Positions 33,033-43,499 of a DNA stretch of 64,000 bases are shown in pieces. Positions within the stretch are counted from its first letter, which is position 1. Each line of letters starts with the position of its first letter. Position numbers and translations under genes: made by a program. The notes beneath the pieces were generated by a model. The model had not been told where the DNA came from. It did not search any database and saw only the letters and a list, made by a program, of their open reading frames with translations. The DNA is from Schistocerca nitens. Taxonomy: Eukaryota > Arthropoda > Insecta > Orthoptera > Acrididae. The DNA lies in the NCBI RefSeq assembly GCF_023898315.1, contig NC_064616.1:703295389-703359388 (forward strand), given 5' to 3'.

Positions 33033-33224
33033 GGTTGGTTCAAATGGCTCTGAGCAATATGGGACTTAACTTCTGAGGTCATCAGTCCCATAGAACTTAG
33101 AACTACTTAAACCTAACTAACCTAAGGACATCACACACATCCATGCCCAAGGCAGGATTCGAACCGTAGCGGTCGCGCGGTTCCAGACTGTAGCGCCTAG
33201 AACCGCTCGGCCACTTCGGCCAGC
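33033..33224 (-). mobile_element. tRNA-derived SINE, minus strand, small deletion
   Basis: GGTTGGTTCAAATGGCTCTG at the low end, TTAGAACTACTTAAACCTAA, head complement ending CACTTCGGCCAGC. Flanked by the perfect 11-base duplication GAAGAATAAAT (33022-33032, 33225-33235). Near the B-box the usual ...GAACCTGCGACCGTAGCGG is shortened to GAACCGTAGCGG, a 7-base loss between the B-box and the anticodon-side arm. Confidence 0.96.
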
Positions 33225-33479
33225 GAAGAATAAATATGAGACACCCTTATGGGAAAACTCGTCACAGACTGTTATAGTTTCTCGATTTTGTGTTATAGCT
33301 CACATGACGTTGTATCTGCCTTTTGTCACCTGCTGTAGAATTTGCGACAGCAGTCAAACCCTCGAGGTCAGCGTAAACATACCTCGTTTTAAAAATATCC
33401 CTTCGAGGTGTTTCGAGTCTCTTGCCTCACACACAGAGACACAGTGCCCAGATACAAGTAAAGACTTGTTTCGTTGCTT

Positions 33480-33800
33480 TGCTGACTGGTGTAGGGGCGA
33501 GCGTCCGTCCTGAAGAAAGCGGCGACGTGATCCCGGCTCTTCGCAGACGCGGAGACGAGCGCGCTAATTGGGTCACGTCTCGAGTTTCCTAAGCGACGCC
33601 TTCTTCCCCCTCAGTGCACACACCAATCCTGGGCACGCCGCCTTCCTGCGTTGCGTACATCACTCGCAACTTCCGCTCATCTCACTCTCTGCAGTAGCGT
33701 ACTACTGCTTCTAACCCTGCGTGCACCGCCCCACTTCTCTCGCACTCAAGGTAACTCGCTTTCGGTATACGCCGACTCGTTTACTTAACCTATCCATAAC
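33480..33800. promoter_or_regulatory. GC-rich segment, possible promoter or 5' exon
   Basis: A local rise in GC and CpG content in an otherwise AT-rich area, with many CG dinucleotides (GGCGACGTGATCCCGGCTCT, GACGCGGAGACGAGCGCGC) and a possible splice donor CAAG/GTAACT near 33750. No coding frame is convincing. It might be a host gene's 5' region, or part of an unrecognised LTR or LINE 5' UTR. Low confidence. Confidence 0.22.
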
Positions 33801-34272
33801 ATTCCTAAGTTACTACAGTGCTGATCCTCTACAGGGACCTGAATTTTTCTGGAGGATGGAAATTTTCTTCATGCTCTCATGCTCTTAGGTATTTTTTATG
33901 TTTTGGAACCAAGATTTATGAAAATATATGTCCCCGTTTTCAAACTATACTTTGTACACATGATTTTTGTTATGGACTAAAATAATTAAAAAAATAAACG
34001 AACACCGTCCGAACAGAGCTTGAAGGCCCAACGGCACCGACCGGCAGCCGTGTCATCCTCAGACCTTAGTCTTCAGCAGATGCGGACACGGATGGGCACG
34101 TGGTCAGCACACTGCTCTCCCGGCCGTTGTCAGTCTTCGTGACCGGCGCCGCTACTTCTCAGTCAAGCAGCCCCTCAATTAGCCTCATAAAGGCTGAGTG
34201 CTTCCCACTTGCCAACAGCACTCGGCAGACCTGGAACGTGACCCATCCATGTGCTAGCCAAGCCCGACTTCG

Positions 34273-35348
34273 GTGATTTATTCGCACGAAGTAATGGCCG
34301 CTATCGACAGGGGATCTCAAGTTGATTCCGTATTTCTAGACTTTCGGAAAGCTTTTGACACCGTTCCTCACAAGCGACTTCTAGTCAAGCTGCGGGCCTA
34401 TGGGGTATCGTCTCAGTTGTGCGACTGGATTCGTGATTTCCTGTCAGGAAGGTCGCAGTTCGTAGTAATAGACGGCAAATCATCAAGTAAAACTTAAGTG
34501 ATATCAGGTGTTCCCCAGGGTGGCGTCCTGGGACCTCTGCTGTTCCTGATCCATATAAATTACCTGGGTGACAATCTGAGCAGTTCTCTTAGGTTGTTCG
34601 CAGATGATGCTGTAATTTACCGTCTAGTAAGGTCATCCGAAGACCAGTATCAGTTGCAAAGCGATTTAGAGAAGATTGCTGTACTCGTATGGTGTGGCTG
34701 GTGGCAGTTGACGTTAAATAACGAAAAGTGTGAGACGATCCACATGAGTTCCAAAAGAAATCCGTTGGAATTCGATTACTCGATAAATAGTACAATTCTC
34801 AAGGCTGTCAATTCAGCTAAGTACCTGGGTGTTAAAATTACGAACAACTTCAGTTGGAAAGACCACATAGATAATATTGTGGGGAAGGCGAGCCAAAGGT
34901 TGCGTTTCATTGGCAGGACACTTAGAAGATGCAACAAGTCCACTAAAGAGACAGCTTACATTACACTCGTTCATCCTCTGTTAGAATATTGCTGCGCGAT
35001 GTGGGATTCTTACCAGGTGGGATTGACGGAGGACATCGAAAGGGTGCAAAAAAGGGCAGCTCGTTTTGTATTATCACGTAATAGGGGGATAGTGTGGCAG
35101 ATGTGATACGTGAGTTGGGATGGAAGTCATTAAAGCAAAGACGTTTTCCGTCGCGGCGAGATTTATTTACGAAATTTCAGTCACCAACTTTCTCTTCCGA
35201 ATGCGAAAATATTTTGTTGAGCCCAACCTACATAGGTAGGAATGATCATCAAAATGAAATAAGAGAAATCAGAGCTCTAACAGAAAGGTTTAGGTGTTCG
35301 TTTCTCTCGCTCGCTGTTCGGGAGTGGAATGGTAGAGAGATAGTATGA
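34273..35348 (+). pseudogene. LINE reverse transcriptase (C-terminal part)
   Basis: 'SVFLDFRKAFDTVPHKRLLV' (RT block with the first Asp), 'SGVPQGGVLGPLLF' , 'LRLFADDAVIYR' with the F-A-D-D active site at 34597-34608, then 'WWQLTLNNEKCETIHMSS', 'AKYLGVKITNNFSWKDHID' and 'LVHPLLEYCCAMWDSYQ', the thumb and downstream region. An in-frame TAA sits at 34495-34497 just before the PQG block, and a frameshift near 35090 leads into the final segment ending 'LAVREWNGREIV'. Otherwise well preserved. Jockey/CR1-like by motif style. Confidence 0.88.
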
Positions 35349-35423
35349 TTGTGGTTCGATGAACCCTCTGCCAAGCACTTAAATGTGAATTGCAGAGTAA
35401 TCATGTAGATGTAGATGTAGATC
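34273..35423 (+). mobile_element. 5'-truncated LINE inside the 5S-SINE
   Basis: Begins mid-reverse transcriptase and ends with TGTAGATGTAGATGTAGA at 35406-35423, the tail repeat of this LINE family. It splits the 5S-type head exactly: host sequence ...CTTCGGTGAT resumes as GATCTGACGGG..., a duplication of at most three bases. The family is the same as 29012-31530 and 21790-22265. Target-primed insertion would give this short duplication and 5' truncation. Confidence 0.9.
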
Positions 35424-35694
35424 TGACGGGAACCGGTGTTACCACAGCGGCAAGGCCGTTGGCTGCTAAAATAATTAACTTTGAAGTATTCACTGTTATA
35501 ATAAAGAAACTGATCATTCAGTCATTACCATGCAGAATAACAATAATAACATTGAATTGTTCAGTGGAATATAACTAACCAAACACTTCCGTGTACTCTG
35601 AGGGTCACAAGCTGCTGAGCCATCTCAATAGTGGAACGTCAATTATGACAATACGAACGTAAGGACAATACAACACCCTGTCCCTGAGCAGCGA

Positions 35695-35778
35695 AAAACG
35701 CCTACCCGTCTTCGAATCGAACCCGGACTCTTTCCGTTAGTAATCCACCATGCTGACCGCCTAACTGCCGAGGTGGAC
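35695..35778 (-). repeat. tRNA-like sequence, minus strand
   Basis: Minus strand: GTCCACCTCGGCAGTTAGGC contains an A-box-like TCGGCAGTTAGGCGG, and GTCCGGGTTCGATTCGAAG a B-box about 40 bases on. This is the head of a tRNA-type SINE or an old tRNA pseudogene. No tail or duplication seen. Confidence 0.45.
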
Positions 35779-36009
35779 TTTCTGAAACAGTTAATCCAGC
35801 TTACGGCTAGTTTTCCCTACCAGTGTTGTTGACCTTCGCACAACGTCTTTCCCCGCTATGAACCTGCTGTGGTCATAATTTCAAATGCCTACATTTCTTC
35901 ACATTTGTGTGAAGTTGCCACTACCGGAACAGCGTCACTGTTTGCTGTGATTTTGAATCACGTCTCAGTACAGAACGAAATTTTCATGCCCGAAGTAGAG
36001 CTGTGAGGG

Positions 36010-36120
36010 GGGATCATGAGTCGTACTTCGGTAGCTAAGTTGGTAGAGCATTTGCCCACGGAAGGCAACGGTTCCGAATTCGAGTCTCGGTGCGGCACAC
36101 GATTTTAATCTCTCAGTAAG
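36010..36120 (+). repeat. tRNA-like SINE head (GGTAGAGCA type)
   Basis: TTCGGTAGCTAAGTTGGTAG with GAGCATTTGCCC fits an A-box region; GAATTCGAGTCTCGGTGC is a B-box with changes; it then runs on to CGGCACACGATTTTAATCTC. The same module, better kept, occurs on the minus strand at 57722-58140 (TAATCTGCCAGGAAGTTTCA). Diverged copy. Confidence 0.55.
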
Positions 36121-36901
36121 TTTCACGTATCTCACTCAAGATGACAGTTTATCTTGTACTAATCTGTACAAACCTCTACATAAAAACAACTATATCTAAG
36201 TTACCTGTTAGAGAACTGAATCTTATGCGTCTTACATTGTTCCTTCGTAGTCATCGCTGAGTCTCACTGGATTGTAACAGAGGACCTATACATTTCAAAA
36301 TCCTTCTATTAAATCAACGTGAACCACCTGCAAGATTCTACTATGTCATACCATGTACCGCACGCTAACGCTTTCACAAGGTCTCTATAGTTTCTGCCAT
36401 TTTATACACTGATCTTCACCCTTCCACACAATTAATTTACATATGTCATCTGCGGGCTATATTTAATTCGAGTACTTCGCAGGTTCCCATTCATGTACTG
36501 TTAAACGTCATTCGTCCGTCTCCAATACGTACATGTTACACACATTTTTTTTTGCTGATCACGTACTGACAACGTAGAACGCGTATTATGTTGCAGGAAT
36601 ATCACGTTCAGCTTGAATACAGGAAGAGGTTGTTCTGAATTCCGTACCACTAGTTTGGTATGAGTTTTGTATGTCATTTCAATCGAATGTGGAGCTGTGC
36701 TTATGGATCCTAGTTACGGGAGTCTTGTCCGGTCTGATCAAGTATTTCGTTTCATATTACCAAAACGTCCTCAGGTACTAAGGATGCGGAAGCAAGAAAT
36801 TACATCTGAGGCGGGAATCGTATTTACATCTCCATATATCCCATGTGTAGTATCATGTCAAGTCAGGCTAGGCAACCACCGAATATCCTAACATACGTAT
36901 C
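36121..36901. other. No gene seen
   Basis: AT-rich. A 74-codon frame at 36667-36891 has no recognisable motif. Confidence 0.4.
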
Positions 36902-36914
36902 CCTAAAATAGCTG

Positions 36915-37107
36915 GCCGGCCGAAGTGGCCGTGCGGTTAAAGGCGCTGCAGTCTGGAACCGCAAGACCGCTACGGTCGCAGGTTCGAATCCTGCCTCGGG
37001 CATGGATGTTTGTGATGTCCTTAGGTTAGTTAGGTTTAACTAGTTCTAAGTTCTAGGGGACTAATGACCTCAGCTGTTGAGTCCCATAGTGCTCAGAGCC
37101 ATTTGAA
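36915..37107 (+). mobile_element. tRNA-derived SINE, young subfamily
   Basis: GCCGGCCGAAGTGGCCGTGC head, perfect B-box GGTTCGAATCC, CTCGGGCATGGATGTTTGTG, GGGGACTAATGACCTCAGC, end AGAGCCATTTGAA. A perfect 13-base duplication CCTAAAATAGCTG at 36902-36914 and 37108-37120. Nearly identical to 25987 and 44573. Confidence 0.97.
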
Positions 37108-37384
37108 CCTAAAATAGCTGCTATCTGCGTCTTCTAAAACATTTTGCCATTATAATTCTCGTCCATGTATTCACAGAATACACCACAAGTGGTTACAATC
37201 CTAAAATTATTCATAAGGCAACAGCATAACTGAAGAATTTAACAATAGTTTTTCGGTCCAGCAAACTACAAAAATCTGGATGTACTGGGGTTAGCAACAC
37301 GGGATTTTCTCCAGTTCGTCAAAAGAACAAACAAGATAAGTCGCCTGCTATTTGCACTAAAGGTTATAGTTACATAAATAGAAA

Positions 37385-38821
37385 CATATTTCGGCAAATA
37401 TTGCATTGGCTCCGTACTTAGCTTGCATTTATCGCGAATCTCTTGCCCAACGTAAAGTCCCGAGCGACTGGAAAAAAGCACAGGTGACGCCTGTACATAA
37501 GAAGAGTAGAAGGACAGACCCTCAAAATTACAGACCAATATCCTTAACATCGGTTTGTTGCAGGAGTCTCGAACATATTCTCAGTTCGAATATAACGAAT
37601 TTCCTTGAGACAGAGAAGTTGCTGTCCATGCATCAGCATGGCTTTAGAAAGCATCGCTCTTGCGAAACGCAACTCGCCCTTTTTTCACATGATATCTTGC
37701 GAACCATGGATGAAGGGTATCAGACGGATGCCATATTCCTTGACTTCCGGAAAGCGTTTGACTTGGTGCCCCACAGCAGACTCCTCACTAAGGTACGAGC
37801 ATATGGGATTGGTTCCTAAGTATGTGAGTGGCTCGAAGGCTTCTTAAGTAATAGAACCCAGTACGTTGTCCTCGATGGTGAGTGTTCATCGGAGGTGAGG
37901 GTATCATCTGGAGTGCCCCAGGGAAGTGTGGTAGGACCGCTGTTGTGTTCTATCTACATAAATGATCTTTTCGATAGGGTGGACAGCAATGTGCGGCTGT
38001 TTGCTGATGATGCTGTGGTGTACGGGAAGGTGTCGTCGTTGAGTGACTGTAGGAGGATACAAGATGACTTGGACAGGATTTGTGATTGGTGTAAAGAATG
38101 GCAGCTAACTCTAAATATAGATAAATGTAAATCAATGCAGATGAATATGAAAAAGAATCCCGTGATGTTTGAATACTCCATTGGTAGTGTAGCGCTTGAC
38201 ACAGTCACGTCGATTAAATATTTGGGCGTAACATTGCAGAACGATATGAAGTGGGATAAGCATAGAAATGGCAGTTGTGAGGAAGGCGGACAGTCGTCTT
38301 CTGTTCATTGGTAGAATTTTGGGAAGATGTGGTTCATCTGTAAATGAGACCGCTTATAAAACACTAATACGACCTATTCTTGAGTACTGCTCGAGCGTTT
38401 GGGATTCCTATCACGTCGGATTGAGGTAGGACATAGAAGCAATTCAGAAGCGGGCTGCTAGATTTGTTACTGGTAGGTTTGATCATCACGCGAGTGTTAC
38501 TGAAATGCTTCAGGAGCTCGGGTGGAAGTCTCTGGAGGAAAGGAGGCGTTCTTTTCGTGAATCGCTACTGAGGAAATTTAGATAACCAGCATTTGAGGCT
38601 GACTGCAGTACAATTTTGCTGCCGCCAACTTATATTTCGCGGAAAGACCACAAAGATAAGATAAGAGAGATGAGGTTTCGTACAGAGGCATATAGGCAGT
38701 CTTTTTCCCTCGTTCTGTTTGCGAGTGGAACAGGGAGAGAAGATGCTAGTTGTGGTACGAGGTAACCTCCGCCACGCAGCGTATGGTGGATTACGGAGTA
38801 TGTATGTAGATGTAGATGTAG
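37385..38821 (+). mobile_element. 5'-truncated LINE, reverse transcriptase part
   Basis: Opens in 'IYRESLAQRKVPSDWKKAQV' with 'TPVHKKSRRTDPQNYRPISL' (RT block 1), 'MHQHGFRKHRSCETQL', 'IFLDFRKAFDLVPHSRLL', a stop (TAA) at 37818-37820, 'SSGVPQGSVVGPLLCSIYIN', 'RLFADDAVVYGK' with the active site at 38000-38011, 'WQLTLNIDKCKSMQMNMKKN' and 'IKYLGVTLQNDMKWDKH', then frameshifted downstream sequence ending at a TGTAGATGTAGATGTAGA tail (38804-38821). A related but distinct subfamily from 34273-35423. It would act by target-primed reverse transcription if complete. Confidence 0.9.
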
Positions 38822-39904
38822 ACTTTTGTAATTTTTATTGTTTTCTAGTGTTCTTGAAAGAGTGATACTAAAACCCGTTCCTGAAGTGATGGGGATGAGG
38901 GTACACATCCTAGTGATACTAGCAGTATACGAACACGAACATTCCAAGCGGCACGATTAATGGGAACCCACCTTGTTCATTCCGTGGCATGGATAATTTT
39001 ATTGATTCTACATGATTCGCTGGAATGTTAAATAAACTGTGATTGGATAACCTTACAAAGTTTCTAGGGTCGGGTAAGAGTTTGCACACGTTGCGAACAT
39101 CATAATGTAGATACACACTCGAAAACTTAATGTTAACTTAACATTCCACACGGACCATATTATCACGAAGTGCACACACACACACACGCACACACACACA
39201 CACACTGAGGCACTCACAGAGACTTGACACTAGGGGACAGACAACCGTGTGGGTACCGGCAGATGCAGCTAATGAGATTTCCTTTACAGTTCTCTTGCAC
39301 TTAAGAGATCTATCCTTTCCTAAGAGAAAATAAAAGAAATGGGGAGGAGAGCCGGAGAAACACAAAAGCAAAGGGACCGGAAGGAACAGCGGAAACGTTG
39401 TTAGCTGGGACAGCGATAACAGTGAATCTGCGCCCACCTCTGCAGGGCGCGTAGTTCGCAAACTTCGTGGGAACGACTGAAGCTTCCTACGTTGATGGTC
39501 ACAAATTAAGTTGCTTCTGATAGCAATATTTGTTACCATCTGAACTTCACAAGGCTTCACATATTGGCTGAACAAGATATACGTGCTTTCTGCAGTTGTG
39601 CACTCCGTTTCGTGTCTGAAAACATAGTCCTGATCTTCATTTTATGAAAACAGTTCTATTATTGATAAACCTAGTTTTTGGTAATGCTTGCTCTCCGATG
39701 CCAGTTATGTAATCGTGTCTTTGAAAGTAAGTGACATCTGTAGCTGCTTACGTAATGATATAACATCAAATTCACATGAAGGTCTTTTGTGTCAGAGTAC
39801 CTTTCAAAATTGAACAAGAAGCAGTTAAGTAATAGCTCGTGAATGTTAGCTAGAAGTCATCATAATGTTTGCATGGAGTAACATTCATGAACATTGAAAC
39901 TATA
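38822..39904. other. No gene; (CA)n microsatellite
   Basis: A (CA)n run with one CACG interruption lies at about 39173-39205. An open frame across it on the minus strand (rich in VCVCV) is an artefact. The remainder shows no recognised feature. Confidence 0.5.
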
Positions 39905-40352
39905 CAGGGTGGTTCACCGATCGTGACCGGGCCAAATATCTCACGAAATAAGCGTCAAACGAAAAAACTACAAAGAACGAAACTTGTCTAGCTTGAAGGG
40001 GGATACCACATGGCGCTATGGTTGGCCAGCTGGATGGCGCTGCCATAGGTTAAACGGATATCAACTGCGTTTTTTTAAAAAATAGGAACCCCCATTTTTT
40101 ATTACATATTTGCGTAGTACATAAAGAATATATTTCTTTACGTACTACACGAATATGTAATAAAATATAGGGGTTCATATTTTAAAAAACGCAGTTATAT
40201 CCGTTTGACCTATGGCAGCGCCATCTAGCAGGCCTACCATAGCGCCATCTGGTTTCCCCCTTTAAGCTAGACGAGTTTCGTCCTTTTTAGTTTTTCGTTT
40301 GATGCTTATTTCGTAAGATATTTGGCCCGGTCATTATCAATGGGCCACCCTG
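39905..40352. mobile_element. Near-perfect foldback MITE, ~450 bp
   Basis: Starts CAGGGTGGTTCACCGATCGT and ends with the complement GGGCCACCCTG, inside TATA on both sides (TA duplication). The two ~215-base arms are highly similar throughout: GACCGGGCCAAATATCT, GCTTATTTCG-type, AAACGAAAAACTA, CTAGCTTGAAGGGGG, ATGGCGCT, GGTTAAACGGATAT, AACGCAGTT, with a short AT-rich centre near 40115-40140. No coding. RNA across it would form a very long hairpin. Confidence 0.9.
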
Positions 40353-40629
40353 TATAATCAACGACTGTATTTGATTGTATGGTTCTGACTCCACCAGCTG
40401 AGCAGTCTACCGCCAAAACAGTACATGCTGAAACAAAAAATGAACTATAAATAACTTATTTAATTGCAACATTAGGATGGAAACAATGGAAAACCGATTG
40501 TTTCTGATTATGATGTTTACCAGCCAAAAGTATTGCGGCTTTCACGGTGGCGTGGAATAAAGCAGAATTAGTTTATAAGAGGTGTCACGTGAAATCACAT
40601 AAGAGATATGCGCCCATTTTTAGGTAATT

Positions 40630-40842
40630 AGCCCGCATCTCGTGGTCGTGCGGTAGCGTTCTCGCTTCCCACGCCCGGGTTCCCGGGTTCGATTCCCGGC
40701 GGGGTCAGGGATTTTCTCTGCCTCGTGATGGCTGGGTGTTGTGTGCTGTCTTTAGGTTAGTTAGGTTTAAGTAGTTCTAAGTTCTAGGGGACTTACGACC
40801 ACAGCAGTTGAGTCCCATAGTGCTCAGAGCCATTTGAACCAT
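40630..40842 (+). mobile_element. SINE with a different tRNA-type head
   Basis: The head (CCCGCATCTCGTGGTCGTGC, GGTAGCGTTCTCGCTTCCC, GGTTCCCGGGTTCGATTCCC, GGCGGGGTCAGGGATTTTCT) is unlike the usual GCCGGCCG head and resembles the head of the second SINE family (15852, 57243). From GTGTGCTGTCTTTAGGTTAG onward it is the body and end of the main family (GTCCCATAGTGCTCAGAGCC, ATTTGAACCA). A 13-base perfect duplication TTTTTAGGTAATT (40617-40629, 40843-40855) proves it inserted as one unit. Confidence 0.92.
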
Positions 40843-40848
40843 TTTTTA

Positions 40849-41213
40849 GGTAATTTTAAGGTTGTATCAGTGGTTTTATGGAAGCTATAAAAAATACGTG
40901 GAAGTCAGAGGTTCTGCGGTGACTACTTTCTTTAAGTACGCGTTTCGATTCATACATCATCAGAGTGATCAAGATTTGGGTGAACAAGTCATACATAGGT
41001 ATGGAGTCATCTATCTTATCCATAAGACTGTTTTATGCATAAGACAAATGACTGAATACCTATGCATGACGTTTTCAGCCAAAACTCGATCGATCTGAAG
41101 ACGATGTATAAATATAAACGCGTAATTAAAGTAAACAGTCACCACGCAACCTGTGACTTCCACGTACTTTTTATAGCGTTTATAATAGCACTGATGCAAC
41201 CTTCAAATTAGGA
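40849..41213. repeat. Foldback element, ~175-bp arms
   Basis: 40849-41028 and 41029-41213 are reverse complements with modest divergence: AAGGTTGTATCAGTG, ACGTGGAAGTCA, GGTGACT, ACGCGTTT, CATAGGTAT, AGTCAT, CTTATCCATAAGACTGTTTT and its mate. The two halves meet almost without spacer. Reading either strand gives the same peptide-like series ('KYVEV', 'HRYGVI' / 'HRYSVI'), an effect of symmetry, not a gene. Its left edge overlaps the target duplication of the SINE at 40630. Confidence 0.82.
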
Positions 41214-43499
41214 ATTCGTTTAGCTGAAGAAGGTTCTTTTTAGTCACAAGTTCGTTTGTCTCAAATCGTTGTTGCAACACTACTGTATTCTAAAAACAAT
41301 GTAAGTCAAATTCTAGATATTTAGCTATGGATTTAATTCTTCTGAACTTCATTTACCAAAATATATTTGATGAAAACATGGAATGATTAATCAGACAATT
41401 ATTACAACGACACGTTATCGAAATTACTGTTTCGAGTTTTAGGTTGACGAATAATTTTATTCACTTAACTGAAGAATTTAACGACGAATTTATAAGAGCG
41501 TCTTGCAAGGACTGAAATTATCTGGTAAATAAATACAAAAACTGAAATACTTCGTAATTTAAATAAGATGATACGTGGACAGTAGCCAAAAATATTTTTA
41601 GTGATAAGTAAGTTGTAGGACGTCCATTAAAATCATAATCAGGCAATAGTGACTAGAATTTTCTGCAGCTTTCTATGCTTTTTAAAATTATTTAATGGTA
41701 GCCGAGACTACTGTTTGAGTAAAGGGATGTGTTATGCTTACACTGTAGTTGTAAGAAAATTTTTAAAAAGTATAATAAGTTCACTTCCATGTATTCGTGT
41801 AGACAGGACGTCCAAACAGAAAAAGTCTTTCCTTTAACAGCAAAATTTGTGCTCTCGAGTCCGGACCCACTTATGCTGTTGGATTTTTAAAAATCGAAAA
41901 AGCAGCAGCAGTATCGTAACATAAGGAACAGACACGAGCGTTGAATAACTCAATAGAAAGTATACACGTGTTTCCGGAAACAAAGGAGGGAAAATGCTCG
42001 TACAGTAGAACGATCGAGCTTCAAACAGCGGCAGCCCGAGGACTACAGCTGTGTCGCCTTTGTTAACAGAGCCTGTTTGTCGGGAATGAGCCGCTACGGC
42101 ACGTGCCCGTGTCGCTTGCACGACTGCCGTACCCTCCAGTCAGCTTATGCAGGAGGCCCGATTTTTCGCGTTACGGACGAAGGGCGAGCCCGGAACTGCA
42201 GATGCAGCGCCGCAGTGCTGTTACCAAAAGTGAGGCTTTTTACCGTCACACAACACACGCATGAATCACAGTACTACAGGGTAGGGAGACATTACTGATA
42301 CAGTTCACACAAAAAGAAACGATACTAATCAGAAGCTAAAAATGGGGAAGCAAATGTTTAGGCCAAGCAACGTTTTTAAATGTTGTAAAATGTTACAATC
42401 TTTGCCACCGCTTCTGTGTTGTCATATTTCAGCTCTTTCTGATTGGACTACAGGGAAGTGAAATAAAAAAAAATTAATTGTAGCTATAAATACAAAATTT
42501 TGATGACAAATGGAATTTCTACCCCAAGTAGATCATCTTATTGAAACAATGGCCCTGACGTCTTCGAGCTATCAGGAGCGTAGTTTGTAAACACCAAGAA
42601 TTCCAAAGACCTATCTTCCGACTAAATTACAAATTCTCCTCCAATAAACTAAACCAAGCTCTAACATCTAAATCGTGCTTCAGAACCACAATTCATTTAT
42701 TTATTCGTGATCTAAACTAATGGCAATAACTCATATCTTTGAAAAATTGTTGAAAGTAGTATATATACTCGTATCATACACTAAACATTTTCAAAAAGGC
42801 AAACATATATTCATGGGTACATGCAATAACATGAGCATTAGAAGAATGGCGTCATTTATTTATTGAAATATTACGAGTAATTATTTGGAATTACATTATT
42901 TATTGCGCTTCAACAGTCCAGAATATTTTAACAGACCGAACGCCTAGAAGAGTATCTGGAGTCGGTGCATTTACTCATTATCACAATTACTTTAGTAATA
43001 TTGCTATCAACAGCAGTGATAAGATCCATGTTATTTTATTTCTTATCAGCTATTTTATTATTGATGTTCGATGCACACCGAGATAAGTCAGCATTCAAAC
43101 AGAATAGCTCTTTTTAATTCCTTAAACAATTAAGTTATTATTTCTTACTGTTACAACTTTTAAAAATTTGATTACGATAATTTCGTTGTATCTATTAATA
43201 TTTAATCCATTTTGATTGCCAAATGCACCGCAATGTATCTGAACAACAAATTAGTTCTAAAAAACTGTAAGAGTACGTCCAGATTTTCGTGTTATTATTT
43301 TCTCACTGAGGCACCGATACAGTTTCTGTCTTATGGTCTTTTAAGGCCTGGGAGATATCTCCCGTTAAACGAAAACACCAAATATGAAATAATTGTACAA
43401 TACCAGTTTTGGAAATGGAGACGCATTCTGGAAGCAAAGTAAAAGGAAAAAAAATGCCAGACTGGAGAAATTACGAATAGTCATTAGGAAGGTGTGACT
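41214..43499. other. Long AT-rich spacer, no gene seen
   Basis: No SINE, transposase or LINE recognised over more than 2 kb, unusually clean for this window. A GC-richer stretch at about 42030-42240 (GCACGTGCCCGTGTCGCTTG) has no convincing frame. Lies directly upstream of the CpG-rich island at 43500, so it could be promoter-flanking DNA. Confidence 0.45.

Larger units (their letters stand above)
33990..35465 (-). mobile_element. 5S rRNA-derived SINE (SINE3-like), split by a LINE
   Basis: Read on the minus strand, the head from 35465 downward reads like 5S rRNA: GCCAACGGCCTTGCCGC..., CACCGGTTCCCGTCAGATCA, then past the LINE CCGAAGTCGGGCTTGGCTAG, CACATGGATGGG, and about 30 bases later TGCTGTTGGC, matching the order of 5S rRNA (TTCTCGTCCGATCACCGAA, GTCGGGCGCGGTTAGTAC, GATGGGGGACC, GTTGGC), including the internal A-box to C-box promoter region. 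The body extends to 33990. The 13-base perfect duplication CTAAAATAATTAA flanks the whole (33977-33989, 35466-35478). Confidence 0.85.

Noticed and set aside
35379-35465. Functional 5S rRNA gene near the LINE end
   Set aside because: The 5S similarity is partial, on the minus strand, split by a LINE, and attached to a SINE body with target duplications.
39138-39575. 145-codon minus-strand frame with VCVCV stretch
   Set aside because: It crosses a (CA)n microsatellite, and the rest shows no recognisable motif; chance frame.
40862-41199. Pair of similar 62-78-codon proteins on opposite strands
   Set aside because: Their similarity is explained by the palindrome at 40849-41213.
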